This document shows positions 28,201 to 43,200 of a DNA stretch of 64,000 bases, one piece after another (position 1 is the stretch's first letter; each line of letters opens with the position of its first letter). The position numbers and the translations under genes are program-made. The stretch lies in NCBI GenBank assembly GCA_013396755.1, contig VWZF01005933.1:521772-585771 (forward strand), written 5' to 3'. Under the pieces are notes generated by a model. The model made no database searches, was not told the origin of the DNA, and saw only the letters and a list, made by a program, of their open reading frames with translations. The stretch is from Sclerurus mexicanus (Eukaryota > Chordata > Aves > Passeriformes > Furnariidae).

Positions 28201-31200
28201 AGCGAGGATATTTCAGTGCTACATGTGAGGTTACCATGGGCTCAGATAACATCAGCAATTAAAATAAACTACGTCAGATTTATCTGGGAATGTTCTAATA
28301 ATATGGCTTAGCAAATAAATGTGACATTATGGAATTTGCTTTCCTGGCTGGTCTGAGGACTGCAAAACAGCAACAGTTCATACAAAGAAAATCTGAAGCA
28401 CATCTTTGTGACCTGAGGGACTCAATATATCAAAAAGCCAAAAGTCACTGAAATACCCCCAAATACTTTAATTATTAATCATTTCATTGTTACATTGTCC
28501 TTCTCTCCCCTGCAACTGGTTTGATGCATCCATGGAGACTGCAGGGTAAGGACAGCTTTCACTGTGCTGTCAGCTGCAACAGGATCATGACTTTATATGG
28601 GATACTCGGTAATGCTGCAAAGCTAGTTTAAAACAAAAGCAACAACGTTTTCAAATTGGCTGCGCAAGGGGAGGACACTCAGACTACCATTTCACTCATT
28701 CAAAGGTGAATCTTGAAGCCAGATGAAAGGAACCAGCAGTGGTATTTTTATCTACTGTTACAGTGTGTGTCAAAGAGTCTCGATTTTGAGTTCTTTCTCC
28801 ATATTTTATTTTAAAAACAGAGTTTCATCTACTTTAGCTTTCAAAACAAGACACTAAACTAGAAAGGCTCCATATCAGAGAGGGACAAAACCCACCCTCT
28901 GAATAATATCAATCTGAATAATAATAAAATCAAACCTTTTCTTGAATTAGCCTCTGTGGATGAATCCCAGAGGACAGCATTGCTGAAAACATGGTGAGCA
29001 TGCACTGCTGAATCTTGCATATTCCATTTGCCAAGGAATTTAGTACAGCTGTTAATCCCACTTTTTCAATGACACTCTGGAAAACACTAGGTGAGGAACG
29101 AGTAATTCTGCACAAAGCCTACAAAAGTGAAAAGAAAAAAAAAGGTTGTTACTTAATGGGGCTATTCCCTCAAGAAAGAGAATGGAAAGTAAAAGCAGGT
29201 GGTGAGTTTTGCAATAGTTTAGGAAATACTTGTTACAGAACAGTGGTTAATAATAATAAACATGCAAACTATTCTTAAAGTGGTTGATTTGCAAATATCA
29301 GTGACTGAAACAATTCTAACAGCAAATGCAAATGACTGACCGTCCTCTAGTGAAGTGAGCACAAACTTGTTCAATGTTTACCAACTCAGCTATTTCCTAA
29401 CAAAGTCCCTAACTCAACACAGCTTTTCCTTCCAATACCTGTGGAAATGCAACCTTCAAGATACTGTAACTGCTTCAGTTCTCTACACAAAGAAAATAAG
29501 ACTCTTCAAACACTAACAATTTCTTTTTCTTTGGCTTGAATGTACTGTTAGGATAGGAGAACAGCTTATGTCATTTAGTTGATTCATGTGAAAATCTGAA
29601 CTGGTTTTCAAGAAAAATTCTGAAGGTGAATTTCTTCTGTGAAAAGTGGGTACTACTGACAATTTCTTTGTTCTCCTCAGACCACCTCTATTTAGAAATT
29701 GCTGCTTACTTGGAGCGTACTCAACAGGGAGGTCTCATTTAGAGAAACTGTAGTCAGTTACAGCCTCAGAATACTGTCACCAGAGCAAAGCTTTCCATGT
29801 AAGAACCTCAGACACTGCTCACTTCCTCAGTGGCCTGAGAAAAAGGAAGGCATAAAAGACAGTAAATCAGGAGTTTACAAGACAAGTTTTCAATGTTGTT
29901 CTGCTGTTCATCTACTCTGCTCTTGTTCTTCCTTGTCCTTTCTGGTCCAGGAACCATATCAATTGCAGCTTTTTATTTTTCTTCTTTTATTATTTCCCCC
30001 CCTCTTTTAAAACACAGACAATCTCAGTTTCTCAGTACAGCATGCTCTATTGCCCAAGAACACAGTCCAGCCCCTCACCTCTATTCAGAGGTCTCAAAAT
30101 GAGTGGGCAGGAGGTGTGTGCACTCCCTGAAAGTACCCTTGAGGGTCCTGCCACCAGTGAACTGCTGGCACATAAGGACAGACCGTGTCAGAGCACCGTG
30201 GAGACACCTCGGTGTGCTAACACGGTGTACGCAGATGTGACAATCCCTCAGTTCTCTGCTACACACATTGTCAAACAAGGGTGACCACAGCCACAGGCTC
30301 TCAGATGACTCCCAGGCAAATCAAGGAAAGACACAGTTATCTGCTAGGATTATACTGCAGCTCTGGAGGCAGCAGGAAAACTCCAGCCCACCAACAGGCA
30401 AAGGGAGAAGCTTGAACTCAACAGAGCAGTAGAAAAGCAGAAGTTCGAATTTAAAGGGGGATACAGAGCAAGGCATTCTAAATCTCTTCAGCAGATCCAG
30501 TGTCTGCAGAGAACAGATGGAGACAGGTTGAAAGGTAGCGAAGCAGGAATTGGAAGCTGATGATGAAAGAGCCAAGAGTAGAGCTCACACCAACATCTCC
30601 AGGCAGCAGCCTTGGAACACAAAGTGTTCACAGCAAGAGCAAGGCATTGTCAGAGCTTCTCCTGGAACTGCCTTCTCCATCCCTGCTCTCTGCACAGCCT
30701 TAGCCAGCACCCTTTCCCTCAGCAGCTCCAACCCCAGCCTCGTGATCCTTATCTGTCACTTCAAACTTGAGATTTCTATGATTCCATCATCACTTATGCC
30801 CTACCCTTCTGGTCTTACATGCCACATGTGACTGGACAGCATTCACCCTTTCAAGGTGTCCTCCACATCTCTCAAGTTTGAGAATGAACATAAGTCTCTG
30901 AAAGAAGCTTATTCAGCACCAGTTAAATAAGATTAAAAAATAAAAAAGAAACCAAATCCCCCAAAAGATTTTGTTGAGCTTTCCCAAACTAATTTCCACT
31001 TAAGTGGCTTATGTTCTGTTACTTCTCTACCAGTAGAAAAAGCTTAGAAACAAAATTTTAAATTATTTTCTAAAAAAATTAAAAACCTTTCAGTATGCTG
31101 GGGAAAAAAAAATATTCTTCCTGCTGCTGAGCTTGTCAGAATATGACTTTGACATCTTACAGGGTTGTTTTTTTCCCTAAGTCTAGCAAAATGATAAAAA

Positions 31201-34200
31201 GACATGGCTTTTCTACAGGCAAAATCTGCGATATTTACCTGAGGCCTGTTGGACTCCAAAGAGAGAAACAGTACTGAGACAAAGTCCCTGTTTGCCACCT
31301 CTGACAGGCAGGACAAAGTAAAGTGTCATTCCTTGACTCCAGAGACTGAAGATAGAGGATCTTGATATATTTTTATTATTGATTGAAATGATGATAAGTA
31401 AAATTTCATATGCCTTACTGCTGATATGCTTTGCAGACAGACTGCTAGCTCTAAGTAAAGATAGGACACGTGTATTTCTTAAGAGAAATGTATTTTTATA
31501 TCTGAATATAGATGTCAGTCACAAATTCTTCAGGATATGTGATACCTGTAGCACAACAGCTTAATGTATGTAGAAATCATACAGCACACTATAGCTGGAG
31601 AATACATTGCTATTTTATAATTAATATGTCACTGAAATCTCCATAAACCAGCTGGTAAAAGATGTGCTTGCTTCCATGACAAAGGTCTGTGTGTCTTGTT
31701 ATCATCCCACATTACCTTTAAAATTCAGGGAAAAGACTAGCCCTGATAATTTTCTAGCAATTAACATGCTGATTTCAATGAAGTCTTCTCAGCAATTTTG
31801 TGATAAAGGGAATAAACTCTTCTCATTTAAAACATCGCACAAAAAAATTCCAGTTTTGCAAAAATTTAATTGATTCTTTGAAAGTTTCAACTTTTCAAAC
31901 GTAACTCATGATTACCAGCATAAGAAAATAAATATTCCAGAAAATGATGAATCCCAAGGACTTTTCATAAGCACTGAACTGTAATGTCTGCACCTCTCAG
32001 TTTCAGAAAATATTTTAAAATATATTTTAATGCAGTCTGAAATATAAATAATTGCACATACAGCAAATACTCAGAATGTTGCTCAACACCAAAACATTTC
32101 AATTTCACAGAAGGAAATTCCTTACCGAAACAGCAGTTATCTTCAACGAATCTACTGTAGAATGTGTGAAAAGGTACCACAGGACAGGTCCAATCTCTCC
32201 TGTAATAAATCCTTGGGCTTGGCAGGCTCGAGTGGTGCAAACATTTTCAATTATCTTTGCTGCCAAGTGGTTCACAACCCGGTCTTCCTACAGGAAGGAG
32301 GAAACAGAAACTCATATGCAAATGTTTCTAATGTTCCTGATTGCTTTTTAGACTGCCACCTATGCCCACATTTTATTCCATGTATGTTGTCTTGGTGTGG
32401 TTTCTTATTTGATCCTTGCCAAAGTAATTTCATAGGAAACCTCATGTGGTGGCAAAGTTATGTTTACAGATCCCACTTCCCCCAACCTCCCCTTCTATGG
32501 CAAATACAAGTATAACTTAATACTAAACCTTTCAGCTCCAAATAAAGACCCCAACGTAAATGCAGTCATTAAAAACAAAAAGCTTTTGTTATGTTAGAGG
32601 TGCTCAAAAACGAAAAGCTCTTGTTATGTTAGAGGTGGTCCGTGATCTCTGCTTTCTGAATGAATGTGTGTCAGAACTCATCACTACAACAGGTTCTGAA
32701 TAGCAGGATGATGAGATATACAGTTACATTAGGAAAAAAATCAAATTCATTACATTAAATCCTCTTTTTTTCAGAAGAGTCAACAAGCCCCAGGAAAATT
32801 GCAAGTCAAGTTATTCCATAACAGCCTTCTCTTCTCCTCCTGAAACAGACAATCCTGACCAAAGCTTAAGACAAATTATTGGGTTCCATGTACTACACTT
32901 CCTCAAGAGATTTTGAATCCTTCATATTTTTCATATTAATCCAGCAATTTTGTCTGTTTTCAAGAAAAATAAATCAAGATAAATTATTAAGAAAAATCTG
33001 ACATGTTTTGCGACTAAGAAGTGATTTTATTCTATAGGAATAAATTAGTGTCTTATGGATGTCTTGATTTAGTCTCTCTGAATATTCAGAACTAGCAATT
33101 CTTTCCTTCCTAAATTTATAATTAAATAGCAACTCACTAACGTGCCTTAGAGTGACATCTTACTCTAATTATGAGCTGGAAATAGTCCACAATACAAACT
33201 CAGTTGTGTGTTCTTGATCACGTGAAGGTTTGAAGATATTAAAATGCATCTAGGTTCTTCCTCTATTAATGACAATCTGTGGTCCATAAAGATCTCAAAA
33301 AGGAAGAAAAAAAGGCATTTCCTCTTGCTTCCCACCCTCCAGCAACCTCCAACATGTTTTCTGCCTTGAGCTTTGCCTTGGGCAAAAATAAAGTCAAGTG
33401 GTCTCATACAAACAGTGAATGTAAACCCTCCATTCAATTTTCATTTTACAAATTGGAACTATATGCATGTTTTTCTTCTCTTCTTCTAGCCCAGCTAAGT
33501 CATTACCAAAACCAATGAAGAACACAGCATAGTACATGTATGAAAATAAACCTAATTATTAATTTTTGGCCTCAAAAGAATGCTAACAACCCACAATGCA
33601 GTTTTTAAAAAAAAACTATGATTCAGCCACTTCGAAACAAACTTCAATCTTGCCCAAAGATCTACAAAGATGTATGAAAATCAAATTGCAAGTAGACAGC
33701 ACAAACCATCAAAGTGTTTCTCAAAAAGACACCTGTCCCTAATAAATTCCACCTTTATTAACAGTAATTTATGTTTACTGTCCCATTTCCCCCAAACCAA
33801 GCAGCATCATATCAATGTCGAATGGAGAGGGAACAACTGCATTTTTGCTTTGCTCTCCTGCTGAGGTCACGGTCTCCTCGTGATTATTTAAATTCAGGAG
33901 CAATCCTTGGCTGCCAAGGTGCTGCAGGCTACAATCTTCCCCCAACGCCTAAAGGGTTCTCAGCGGGGAGGAATTCCAGGGAGGACCATGAAAGAGCCTT
34001 ACCCCTTCCCGAAGACACCTCATTAGCACCGTGTAAGCAGCCGAGGGAACTGCCCACCCTTCTCGAGGGTGCTCCCCTTTTTCCTCCTGAAATGAAGCCA
34101 ATGGCACAAGTGATTAAATCAAAAAATCACAAAAAATGCGTAACAGATCCTTAATAGGGCTCATATTAAACATGTTTCAAATTAACGTATGCTATGAAAT

Positions 34201-37200
34201 ATGTTAAATTCCAGGGCATTATCACTGGTTAATGTTATTTCATGCACAGCACAGAGATTGATATTTTATTAGCTTGTTTAAATAGTCTCCAAAATCCATA
34301 ACAGAATTCCTCCTGGTATTTCTGCACTTCATCAATTCATTCTAATATCAAGTGTTTAATAAAACTTACTGTATGGTATAACCTTCAGTATGTATGAACA
34401 CTGATCCAAGAGCTTAATGTATATTTCCTTGAAATCCCCCTGTTAGAGGGGTGAATTCACTTCCAGTTAAATCAAGGGGGTGAGCGTTCCCTTGGAAGTG
34501 AACTCCTCTTCTCCCTGTCCCCCACAGTACCCGACTTGAAAATTTTAAGTTTAAAAGGGGATACTTGGATATCATTAAGATTTTACTGCACATCTAGGCT
34601 AGTTACGGAGAGCTATTAGCAAGAGAAACAACAGCCTCTTTTGGGAATGGAAGTGAGAAATAACAGGCATGGGGTGGAATGAGGACTAGAGACCATGAAA
34701 TCCATGAGTAACTGGTTTTAATAAGTGGACAAAGGATGACAAGCAACAATTTCTTCAGAAATTATACAATTCTTGAACTCTACTAATTATGTTTCCAAAT
34801 TATTTTTAGCACTCTAATTAACTGCTTATAATAAAAGCATAGGATGGGCAAGGTGGAGGTTAACGATGCGGAAACAAACTGTACTCTCTAAATTTGCTGG
34901 TTTCTGAGTGGCTTCCATTAATTCCACATATATAATGTGATAATTTCAGGCATTTAATTGAAGCATGGCGAATTAGCAGGGAAGACTGTTACTGAATTGT
35001 CTAGTAAAATTAATTTTCCTTCTTTATTGAAAACAAAATTTTATTTGCAACATATATCAAGAGATGAAACGAGTTTGTTAAACCTCCCATTTGTAAGCTT
35101 TTCTCTGCTTTGCGTTAGGAGGTCTGGAAAAACTCCTCCTTGGAGTAATTTACAGACAATAACCATAAGAGTGGTTTGACATGGAACCACAGAGAAATCA
35201 AACCTACTACAGTCCACTCCCTTCATCCTATCTGAGTAACATGTAGAAGTTTAATCACAGTTTATCTTCCAAACACTCACACTTAGTGAATAAGTTTAAG
35301 AGAATTGCAGCCCAAGTTTCAAAAAAGGAAAAGTAGGTTACTTTGGAATAGTCAAAAAGTGGAATCTTTTCCACCTGGAAGAGGCAGGACAAGACCAGAA
35401 ATCAATTCAGAGTTGTTGGAATTGGCATGGGTCTGTTTCTCATTTTCTTCACCTAATTTAACCAGAAATTCTGTCAAGCTCTTCTGTAACCACACAAATG
35501 TACTATAAAATAAAAAGCCTTAAGAAATGGTGCAGTCCTGAAACACTAATAGTTCTTCAATTCTTCAAACTGATTAATGACTTTTGCAAGGTTTAGTCTC
35601 TACTTAGAAATTAGAAAAGGAAAAAGGGTTTGAAACTTAGCACCATTCTTAATTACCTAAACATACCTACACAATTTGACATTTAATAAATTTAAATATA
35701 TCACCAAACATGGGGGAATCTTCCTACTTTTCGCTCACAGCCCATGTTGATTTTGATTAAACTTTAGGTTCTGCATCCTAATAACACAAACAGCACAAAA
35801 TGAAGAAAAATATTACACAGAACTTCAAAGTTTTCCCTCAAGGCAATTTGCTCAAGAGTATCAGAACATCCTCCCTGGAGTCTGCTCGTGCTACTTGTAA
35901 ATTGCTCTTGGCTTCTGTTTGGAATAAAAACGCAGAGATGAAGGGTAAGATCTTATTTATGAGATCTCATATGCAAGTACACACATAATAAAGTTTAGGA
36001 TTGAACAGGACCATGATGATTATCTGGACTTTTCCCCAGTATTTTCCAAGCCATAGAAGTGCAAACAGTGATCCTGTGTTTAACCTAATAAATCATCCTG
36101 AACCTAAATAGCTGAACTCAATTTTAAGTGTTTGATAATTTATGATTCACCAAATGTTCATATGAAAAAGAGGTAATCTTTATCATTATTTAATATTAAA
36201 ATTGTGGCTGGACCTAAAAACACTTAGCAAAAGCCCAGAGGGAATAAATAAATAAAATCAGTCATGCCCTCAAAACTTACAGTTTACATGAAAATATTTA
36301 GCAGCTTGATAAAACAATCAAGCAGGCCAAAGAGCAAAATGGGAGAAAACAAGGCAAAGAAAACCAGAAATATTTTGTGTGTAGTCCTTAATGAATGAGA
36401 TGCACTTATGATTTTTTTTTTTAATGCATCAAATCGTAAAGCTTTGCTGTTTAAAGATCTAAGTTGGCAACAAACTTTTTCACCTTATTATACTAGCGAC
36501 TTGCTATATGATCCTGGCAAGGTCATTGGGTACTGCTGCCCAGCAGTTTAATGAGCGACAAAAGGCCTACACCAGCACGGTATTCTGAGCTTAAATATGT
36601 ACAGAACAGAGAAATGAAAAGAGCTTCTCTTGAAAAACACAAACGCCAGTGTTAGCACCTCCAAGCACACAAATCACACTGCTGCTTCTCAAGTTTTACC
36701 AAGACACGGTGTCTTCAGTTCGTATGTGTCCAAATATTTATTCTTATACTCTAATAATTCCTTAGCTGTAACTCAAAGCAAAGCAACCCATTACTACAGA
36801 TCTTCCTGAAACATGACAGAGTTGCCAGCGAGATACAAATCACCACACTTCAGACACTGAAGTCCATAAATACATAGAGACTCAAAAATTTGGCAGTTCA
36901 CATTGTCAGAAGGAAAAAAGTCTGTTCAGTTTCAGGCTTGTAAATCTTTGTAGATGTTATAAAGCCAGTGTAAACAGATCTGTTTCAGCTATCAGACTAT
37001 AAATCCAAAATAATATCAAGCCATGCAAAATACTCTTGCTAATTGTAATTTTCAAATTGGAGTCCTAAATTTATTTGGTTTTCTTAGTGGTTAAAAATAT
37101 ATGGTTATCAATCTGTCTGACAGTAGGTGTAAATTTTTTGTCCCAAGGAAAACTGATAAAGTATCAAAACTGATAAAAATGAACTGTGACTGTAGATGTA

Positions 37201-40200
37201 TTTTCCAGACCATAATTTCTCACTATAAGAACAAGTTCTGTGACTGTTTTTGACAAATATTTTGATAACTGTCTCACCAAAACAGAACAATGCTTGCTAT
37301 TGCTATCCTACAAAAATCATGTTCTTGTGCAACACGCAAAGGAGTCAGAGGACGAAGAAAATAAAACATGGAAGTTCAGCACGAAGCCATAACTGAAGCC
37401 AAAACAATTAATTTGCTACTTTCATTCCATTATCAACTGACCTGTTAAACTAACAGGAGAGCATTCGGAGCAGTTAGATAATACAAAGGCTTCAGAAAAG
37501 CCAGGGTTAGACTTTCTGTTTGAAGATACCTTTGCTTCTATTAAGAAAGCATTTTAGTCTTTGAATAAGGAAAGAGAAAGGTGAGGGTTTAGAGGAGCTG
37601 TCATCTTCAATTCCTCATGCTGACAGAATTTCTTTTCTACAGATAACCTCTGTTTACTTGTAAATCAAATCTACTATTTCTAGACTGAAGGTTTAAATCG
37701 GTTTCAGTCAGGAATAAAGATAAGTTCATTTGAAATTAATTAGAATCATTCCAGAATCCAGCTGTGCTAGGATAACACCGAACATGGACGAGACATACAG
37801 ATCTATTAATATATTAATTTATTGATATTATAGGCTGTCCTGCTACATCCTGCTTAATCAGCATCTCTAGCTAAAACGTCCTAACCCTTAGACCTGCCAC
37901 CTGGAGGCCAGCAGTCACTAAGTTCTTTTATGAAGATAAAATTCCACACTTAATGAAGCACAGGACTGGACTAACGTCTTCTTAAAGTAGAAGTATCGCA
38001 GAACACACAAGGACCAGAACTGGTTGAGTATAGAAATGACAAAGTTTTTGGTCTCCTTTTCCGTGGGAAAGCTTTTCCTATTTCTCAGATGGCCAAGTCT
38101 TACCTCCCTGGCCATGAGGTGCAGCAGCTCCCCAAGTGCTGGTAGAAAGCATTGCTTCAATTTGCTGTTTCGGAAGTTCTCTCTGATGAGTTCAGTTAGA
38201 AGTATCACTGCCTAAAGTAAAAAAAAATTCATCAATTAGCAACACATGTAATATTTTCTCAAGCAAAATGTAGTGTTAAAGGTAAAAGCTTTATCTCAAA
38301 CGCCATCTTACTGATATGCTCTCTCTTGCGCTGAAGAGCCATTTGCAAAGGATTAAGTAAGCGCTGAGAAGAAGAATAATTACAAAACATTTAAATGCAG
38401 CTTGGAGAAAAATGCAATAAAGAAATAGCCTGGGTGACAAATTGTCAGCTATCCACTGTTCCCTCTCCCTCAGGAAAACAGAAGCAGTCTGCCAGGGAAA
38501 AGAAAGGCCTCCTCGCCGTTCCTATGTTGCTGTCAGAAGATCTAAAGTCCTCACGGTCCGGTTACAAAAAGAACAAACAAAAACCCCTCTACTGAACGTC
38601 TTTTGTGTGGACATCAAACCAAAAGGCAAGAAGGAGTAAAGATTTGTCCCCTGATCTCCGAGTTCACAGACAACTCACCGCGTACCAACTGGACACACCA
38701 TTTTGGCGTTCCGTCCCTCAGGAGCTCGCGGCGCAAAGCGGAGAGAAATCTATAGGCTTCGTACCTATGGGACTCCCAGCAGCAGCACGGGCACACCAGA
38801 CAGGCTGAGGGCTCTTCAGTGGTGACCCAGAAACAAAGCACTTCCCCAGCCACACGTGGAACTGATGTGAAGCTAACGTTCAGCGCTGGACTCCTGCAAG
38901 GGACCCCTTTAACCAGCCCTGTTCAAGTGCCCAGGACGCCCCTGCTCCTCAAACCCAGCGTGGAGCGAGAATTCGGCAGCACAGAAACCAGGGCGTTCTT
39001 CAAACAGGGGGGATCCACACATCCCCCCGCTCCAAAACGTGCTGGCCTTGCAAGAGCAGAAAAAGGGAGCTGTCAGACTCGGGCAACGCTTCCCGTAATC
39101 ATCGTTTTCCTCTGGAAGTAAATTAACCTGAGACTGCTCCTCTCTGCAGGATCAAAACAGCAAGGTAAATCCTAGCAAAGACTCTTCCAGCTGCCTTCCA
39201 AATCAAAGAAAATTCCAGGTTTTTTCTTTGCAGCCATAGGAAAGGATGCACAAACTAATCCACAAAGTGCTGCTTTCTTCTCTTACGCTCCTGCTTATAA
39301 ACAACCTTTGCTCTCAGTAAAACATGAAACAGGTTGACTTAGGAACAGAAAAGTTAAAACATGCAGTTTTTTATGCAACTGGGTTGAGGGAAAAACTCCA
39401 TGTTGACACTAGAAGCATTAGTGATTAGCACAACAGTGATGTTTATTTAAAAGGTAAGAACTAGTGGGTCAAGCTCCTGTTTCTTGGCAGGTTTTGCAGA
39501 GTAGAAATGTCTTTGTATGTTTCCAGTTGTGAAATGGAAAATAAGAGATGATGTATCTCAGGTGTTTTGAGCAAATTTAGCCCTCACTAGACATGATTCC
39601 CATTAATATTAAAGGAAACTACACATTCTGTAGTTGTCGTGCATGTTAAACTCCCTTCAACAGGAATCACTCATCTATACAAGTTACCTGGGAACAATCT
39701 AGGAGAGAGGAATAATCTGCTTAAAGCATAACACTCTGACTACCACAGAATTTAAGGCAAAAAAGAATATGAAATATTAATTTAGAACATGATTATTTTA
39801 TAGTGAAAAAGTATTACTTTTAGCTACAAATGTAAAGTATTTTAACTAAGTCCAACTTAAGAGTGTTCCTCACTGTACATTTACATCATAATGCATAGAA
39901 TGGAAATAAAAATGGAATTATAGAATGTTGTAAAGTTTAAGCAGTTGCACTTTAAACTGTGTATAATGCTTGTTTGATAATAACAGGTAGAATACTGGCA
40001 TCTTAAGCTTCAAATACCAGTTGTCTTAAAGAAGTCATTATTTAAACAGCATTTTCATTAAAGAATTATGTTTCTTTGGTTGTGTTCTAATTCCTTTGTA
40101 CAAGTAAGTTTCCTCTTGAAATAACAAACATGAAAAAACTGCACAGCAATGTTAAAAGTAAAGGCATTCCCCCAGCTCCAAGCAATACATTCATAAACAT

Positions 40201-43200
40201 ATCAAAGAACTTGCCCCAAGTCAATGTGTGTCTCAGTTACACACCAGCTGTGACAGAAAATTAAGGTTTTCTATGACTACTTTTCCCCTGCTCCCCCCCC
40301 CAAAAAGTGTTGCTCAATTGTTTAAAATCAAGATATATGAAAAGGAGTCCCAACTGCACAAGTGAAATCTCCGTCAATACAAACATAAGATGCTAAGCAG
40401 CTGCCAACTTCCTACGTCACCTCCTGCCCTGTGCCACCTACTGCCCCCTTACTCAGGGGAGGGAGTAGAACAGAACTGGACACTGAGGAACAAACTCATC
40501 TGATCTAACAGAAATCCCATGATTTTCCTAGTGGAAAGGAAAAAAAATGGGAAAACAGTATTCAGAAAAGATTTTGAAGCTATAATTGGAAATAATCACA
40601 CCCAGTAACTACAGAAGTATTTAATTTCAAATACCTTGATGCTTTTGTACCTTTAATGCTATCTGATCACCTAAGCAGGAAACACTGGGAAAGACCTCAT
40701 CATTGCCAAACATGAAAACCATTTTGTTTTTAAACCAAATTCTTTTTTGCCTTAAAAAACACAGCATGATTAATACACGGAAAAGCAGAGTGCAAACCTA
40801 AGGCCACTCTGATTTTGAATATGGCTGATTACACTAATAGGTATACAAATTTATTTCTTAAAGAAAAATGAGCTTGACCTTCTCCATTTAGTCCCAGTAA
40901 TTGAACCGAATGCAAACTAGGTAAATAAATTATAGGAAAAAAAGCAATACACCCAGAAAGATTAATTTGCTGTGGAAATTTATGAACACTGACCACACTG
41001 CACACTTCAGCAGTCCAGCACATATTCTCATGTGCCACACACAGCTATTCATTCTAAGTTTGAAAGCATAATTTCAATCACCTCAAACCAGTATGACTCG
41101 TGCCACCACCAACAGACTGTCTTGCTCTACCTTCCTTGGGCTGGCACAAGCTTTTGCACAGTTTGCTGGATGACAGAACAGAGGGAAGTTCAAATGAGCC
41201 TGACTTAAAAAGCAAAGCTCCTCCTAATCAAGATCAGATCCCTATCAATTACTCATCTTAAGACCACAGCCAACAGTGACAATTCACCAGGTTCGAGCTT
41301 TTTGAGACACCTGTTCCTGCCACACAAGCCCCCCAATTTCATCAAAACAAAAAAACCCAAACCCCAAATATCTCCAAGCTCAGTGTTTAGAATATTCAGC
41401 TCCAACATGAGAAGCCCAACACAGATGCTCTTTCTCCAAAGCAGCGAGTACGTACATTAAAATACTTCTCCGGGTGATTTCCAGACATATCTGTGGAATA
41501 CACAAAGACTGGTAGGTCACACAAGGACACAATTGTGTCTTTAGCACAGAGCTCCCAGAAGTGTGCGTGTGGATTAAATATCAAAACAGCTGAGGGGAAG
41601 GTATTTGCCCCCTTAATTCTGATACAGAATCTGGATGGCCATTGATTTCTTAAAGTCCTTACAGGGCTGTGAATTCAGGGTCCGTCTCGTCCCCTAAAAC
41701 ATTACCCTTACTAAACTTCTCTCTAAAACTTAAAATACTCCAGTTCACTACTACATTTATGACAGAAGCGGCTGAAGGAGAACGCTGACTTGCTGTGTCA
41801 TAACATCAATTTAGGAGGAATATAAATTCTGTTTAGAATCCTGAAATATTCAAAACACAGACAAAAGTCTGCCAGAGAGCTATTCACCTTCCAGAGAGGT
41901 AGATACCGATCTGCTGAAGAGAAGGGTCCTGGGGCACAGATCTTCATTAGCCCAAAACTAACAGACACGTAGGGGAAACAAACCGACAAAACTACAACAT
42001 CTCTACTATCACAGGAACTCACTGAAGACCATTGCAAAGAATACTGCAGCACCACTAATGTCATTTTAATGGAAAATGTATTATTTCGTCTCTCAAAGCA
42101 AAGAGTACATTTAATGGCCTACGAGAAGTGTCAATTAAATGTGGTTTAAAAGGGTACAGTCTTTGCTTCAGCCAGGCAATTAATTTAAGAAAATTGCAAA
42201 AAGTGATTTAATCCTGCAACTGGCAATATGTTTTCTCGTTCCTAGTTGAGAACTTGTTTGTCTTCTATTACCAGCTTGGTTTGGACTTCAAACATAAAGC
42301 AAACCCAATTAATTGGATTGATAAAAATAATTTTTTGAATGAGGAAAAAAAAGAACCTTGAATTATGATAAAAGGTCTTAATATTTTCTCCAACAATCCA
42401 GAACTGCCTTGCCTGAAAGATTCACCGTTGTTAATTTAATTATATTCCCATTTTCTATTGATTAGCTCAGAAGAACTTTTCTCAAACAACACCATGAGTT
42501 TCTGCTAATTTACCTGAGAAATGTCAATTTTTCATGTGTCTCCCTGCCACGTGCCCCAGGCAAGTACGTAAGTTATATTCAGTGAACCAGCTTGTTGAAA
42601 ATAAATTGAAGTGAGCACGCAGAGGTTGAAAGTTTAGCAGAAGTCACTCAAAGACTTGAATCTCCTCTCAGTGTTGCCCAGGTGCTGACACCCCTAATTA
42701 TGCCAGAAGGGTAATTGTAAGGCTGTAAGTAATTCACAAAACCTGTGTGTGTGCACATGTGCAACTGCTCATGCAAATACTCTGCTGCAGTTTCCATCTC
42801 CTGCTTACAGATTTCTTTTCAGTTGGGGTGGTTTTAGTTTTGTTTGGGGTTTGGTTTTTTTTTTTTCCCCCCATAAGAGATATCAGAGCAAAACAAGGAG
42901 AGTGCCCTTGGAGAAAACACACAAGGATACACTAAAATTAGGATCATTTGTGAGCAGACTAAAAAAGGTATTTTAACATAAAACAACATTAAAACTAAAT
43001 AGGCTTGAAGTAAATGGCCAAATCAAACTATTTTCTATTTGAAACTCCTTACAGTCTGGGCAGACATGGGCAAACCTAGAAAGAGGAGTTATCAGAGAGG
43101 CAGGAACATGACTTAAAATCGGCTTTCTCTATGAATTTGAATGACAACGAACTGTAGGTCTAGAACAATATAGACAAAATCAGACTAGCTAGACTATATA

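Larger units (their letters stand above)
32288..38103 (-). other. ULK4 introns flanking coding exon 18
   Basis: Two introns, 32288-34002 and 34087-38103. The first holds the 35-bp duplication; the second is AT-rich with nothing recognised. Confidence 0.75.

Noticed and set aside
29700..30831. Cluster of 65-103 codon frames on both strands
   Set aside because: No known protein resemblance, frames overlap in both orientations, and the stretch lies inside a ULK4 intron without splice-supported exons.
33771..34154. 127-codon plus-strand frame
   Set aside because: It is the antisense shadow of ULK4 coding exon 18, whose minus-strand peptide is clearly conserved.
38395..39121. Overlapping frames of 66-100 codons in the CpG-rich block
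   Set aside because: No conserved motif, several frames open at once because of base composition, and no splice or start context. The block itself is kept as a finding.
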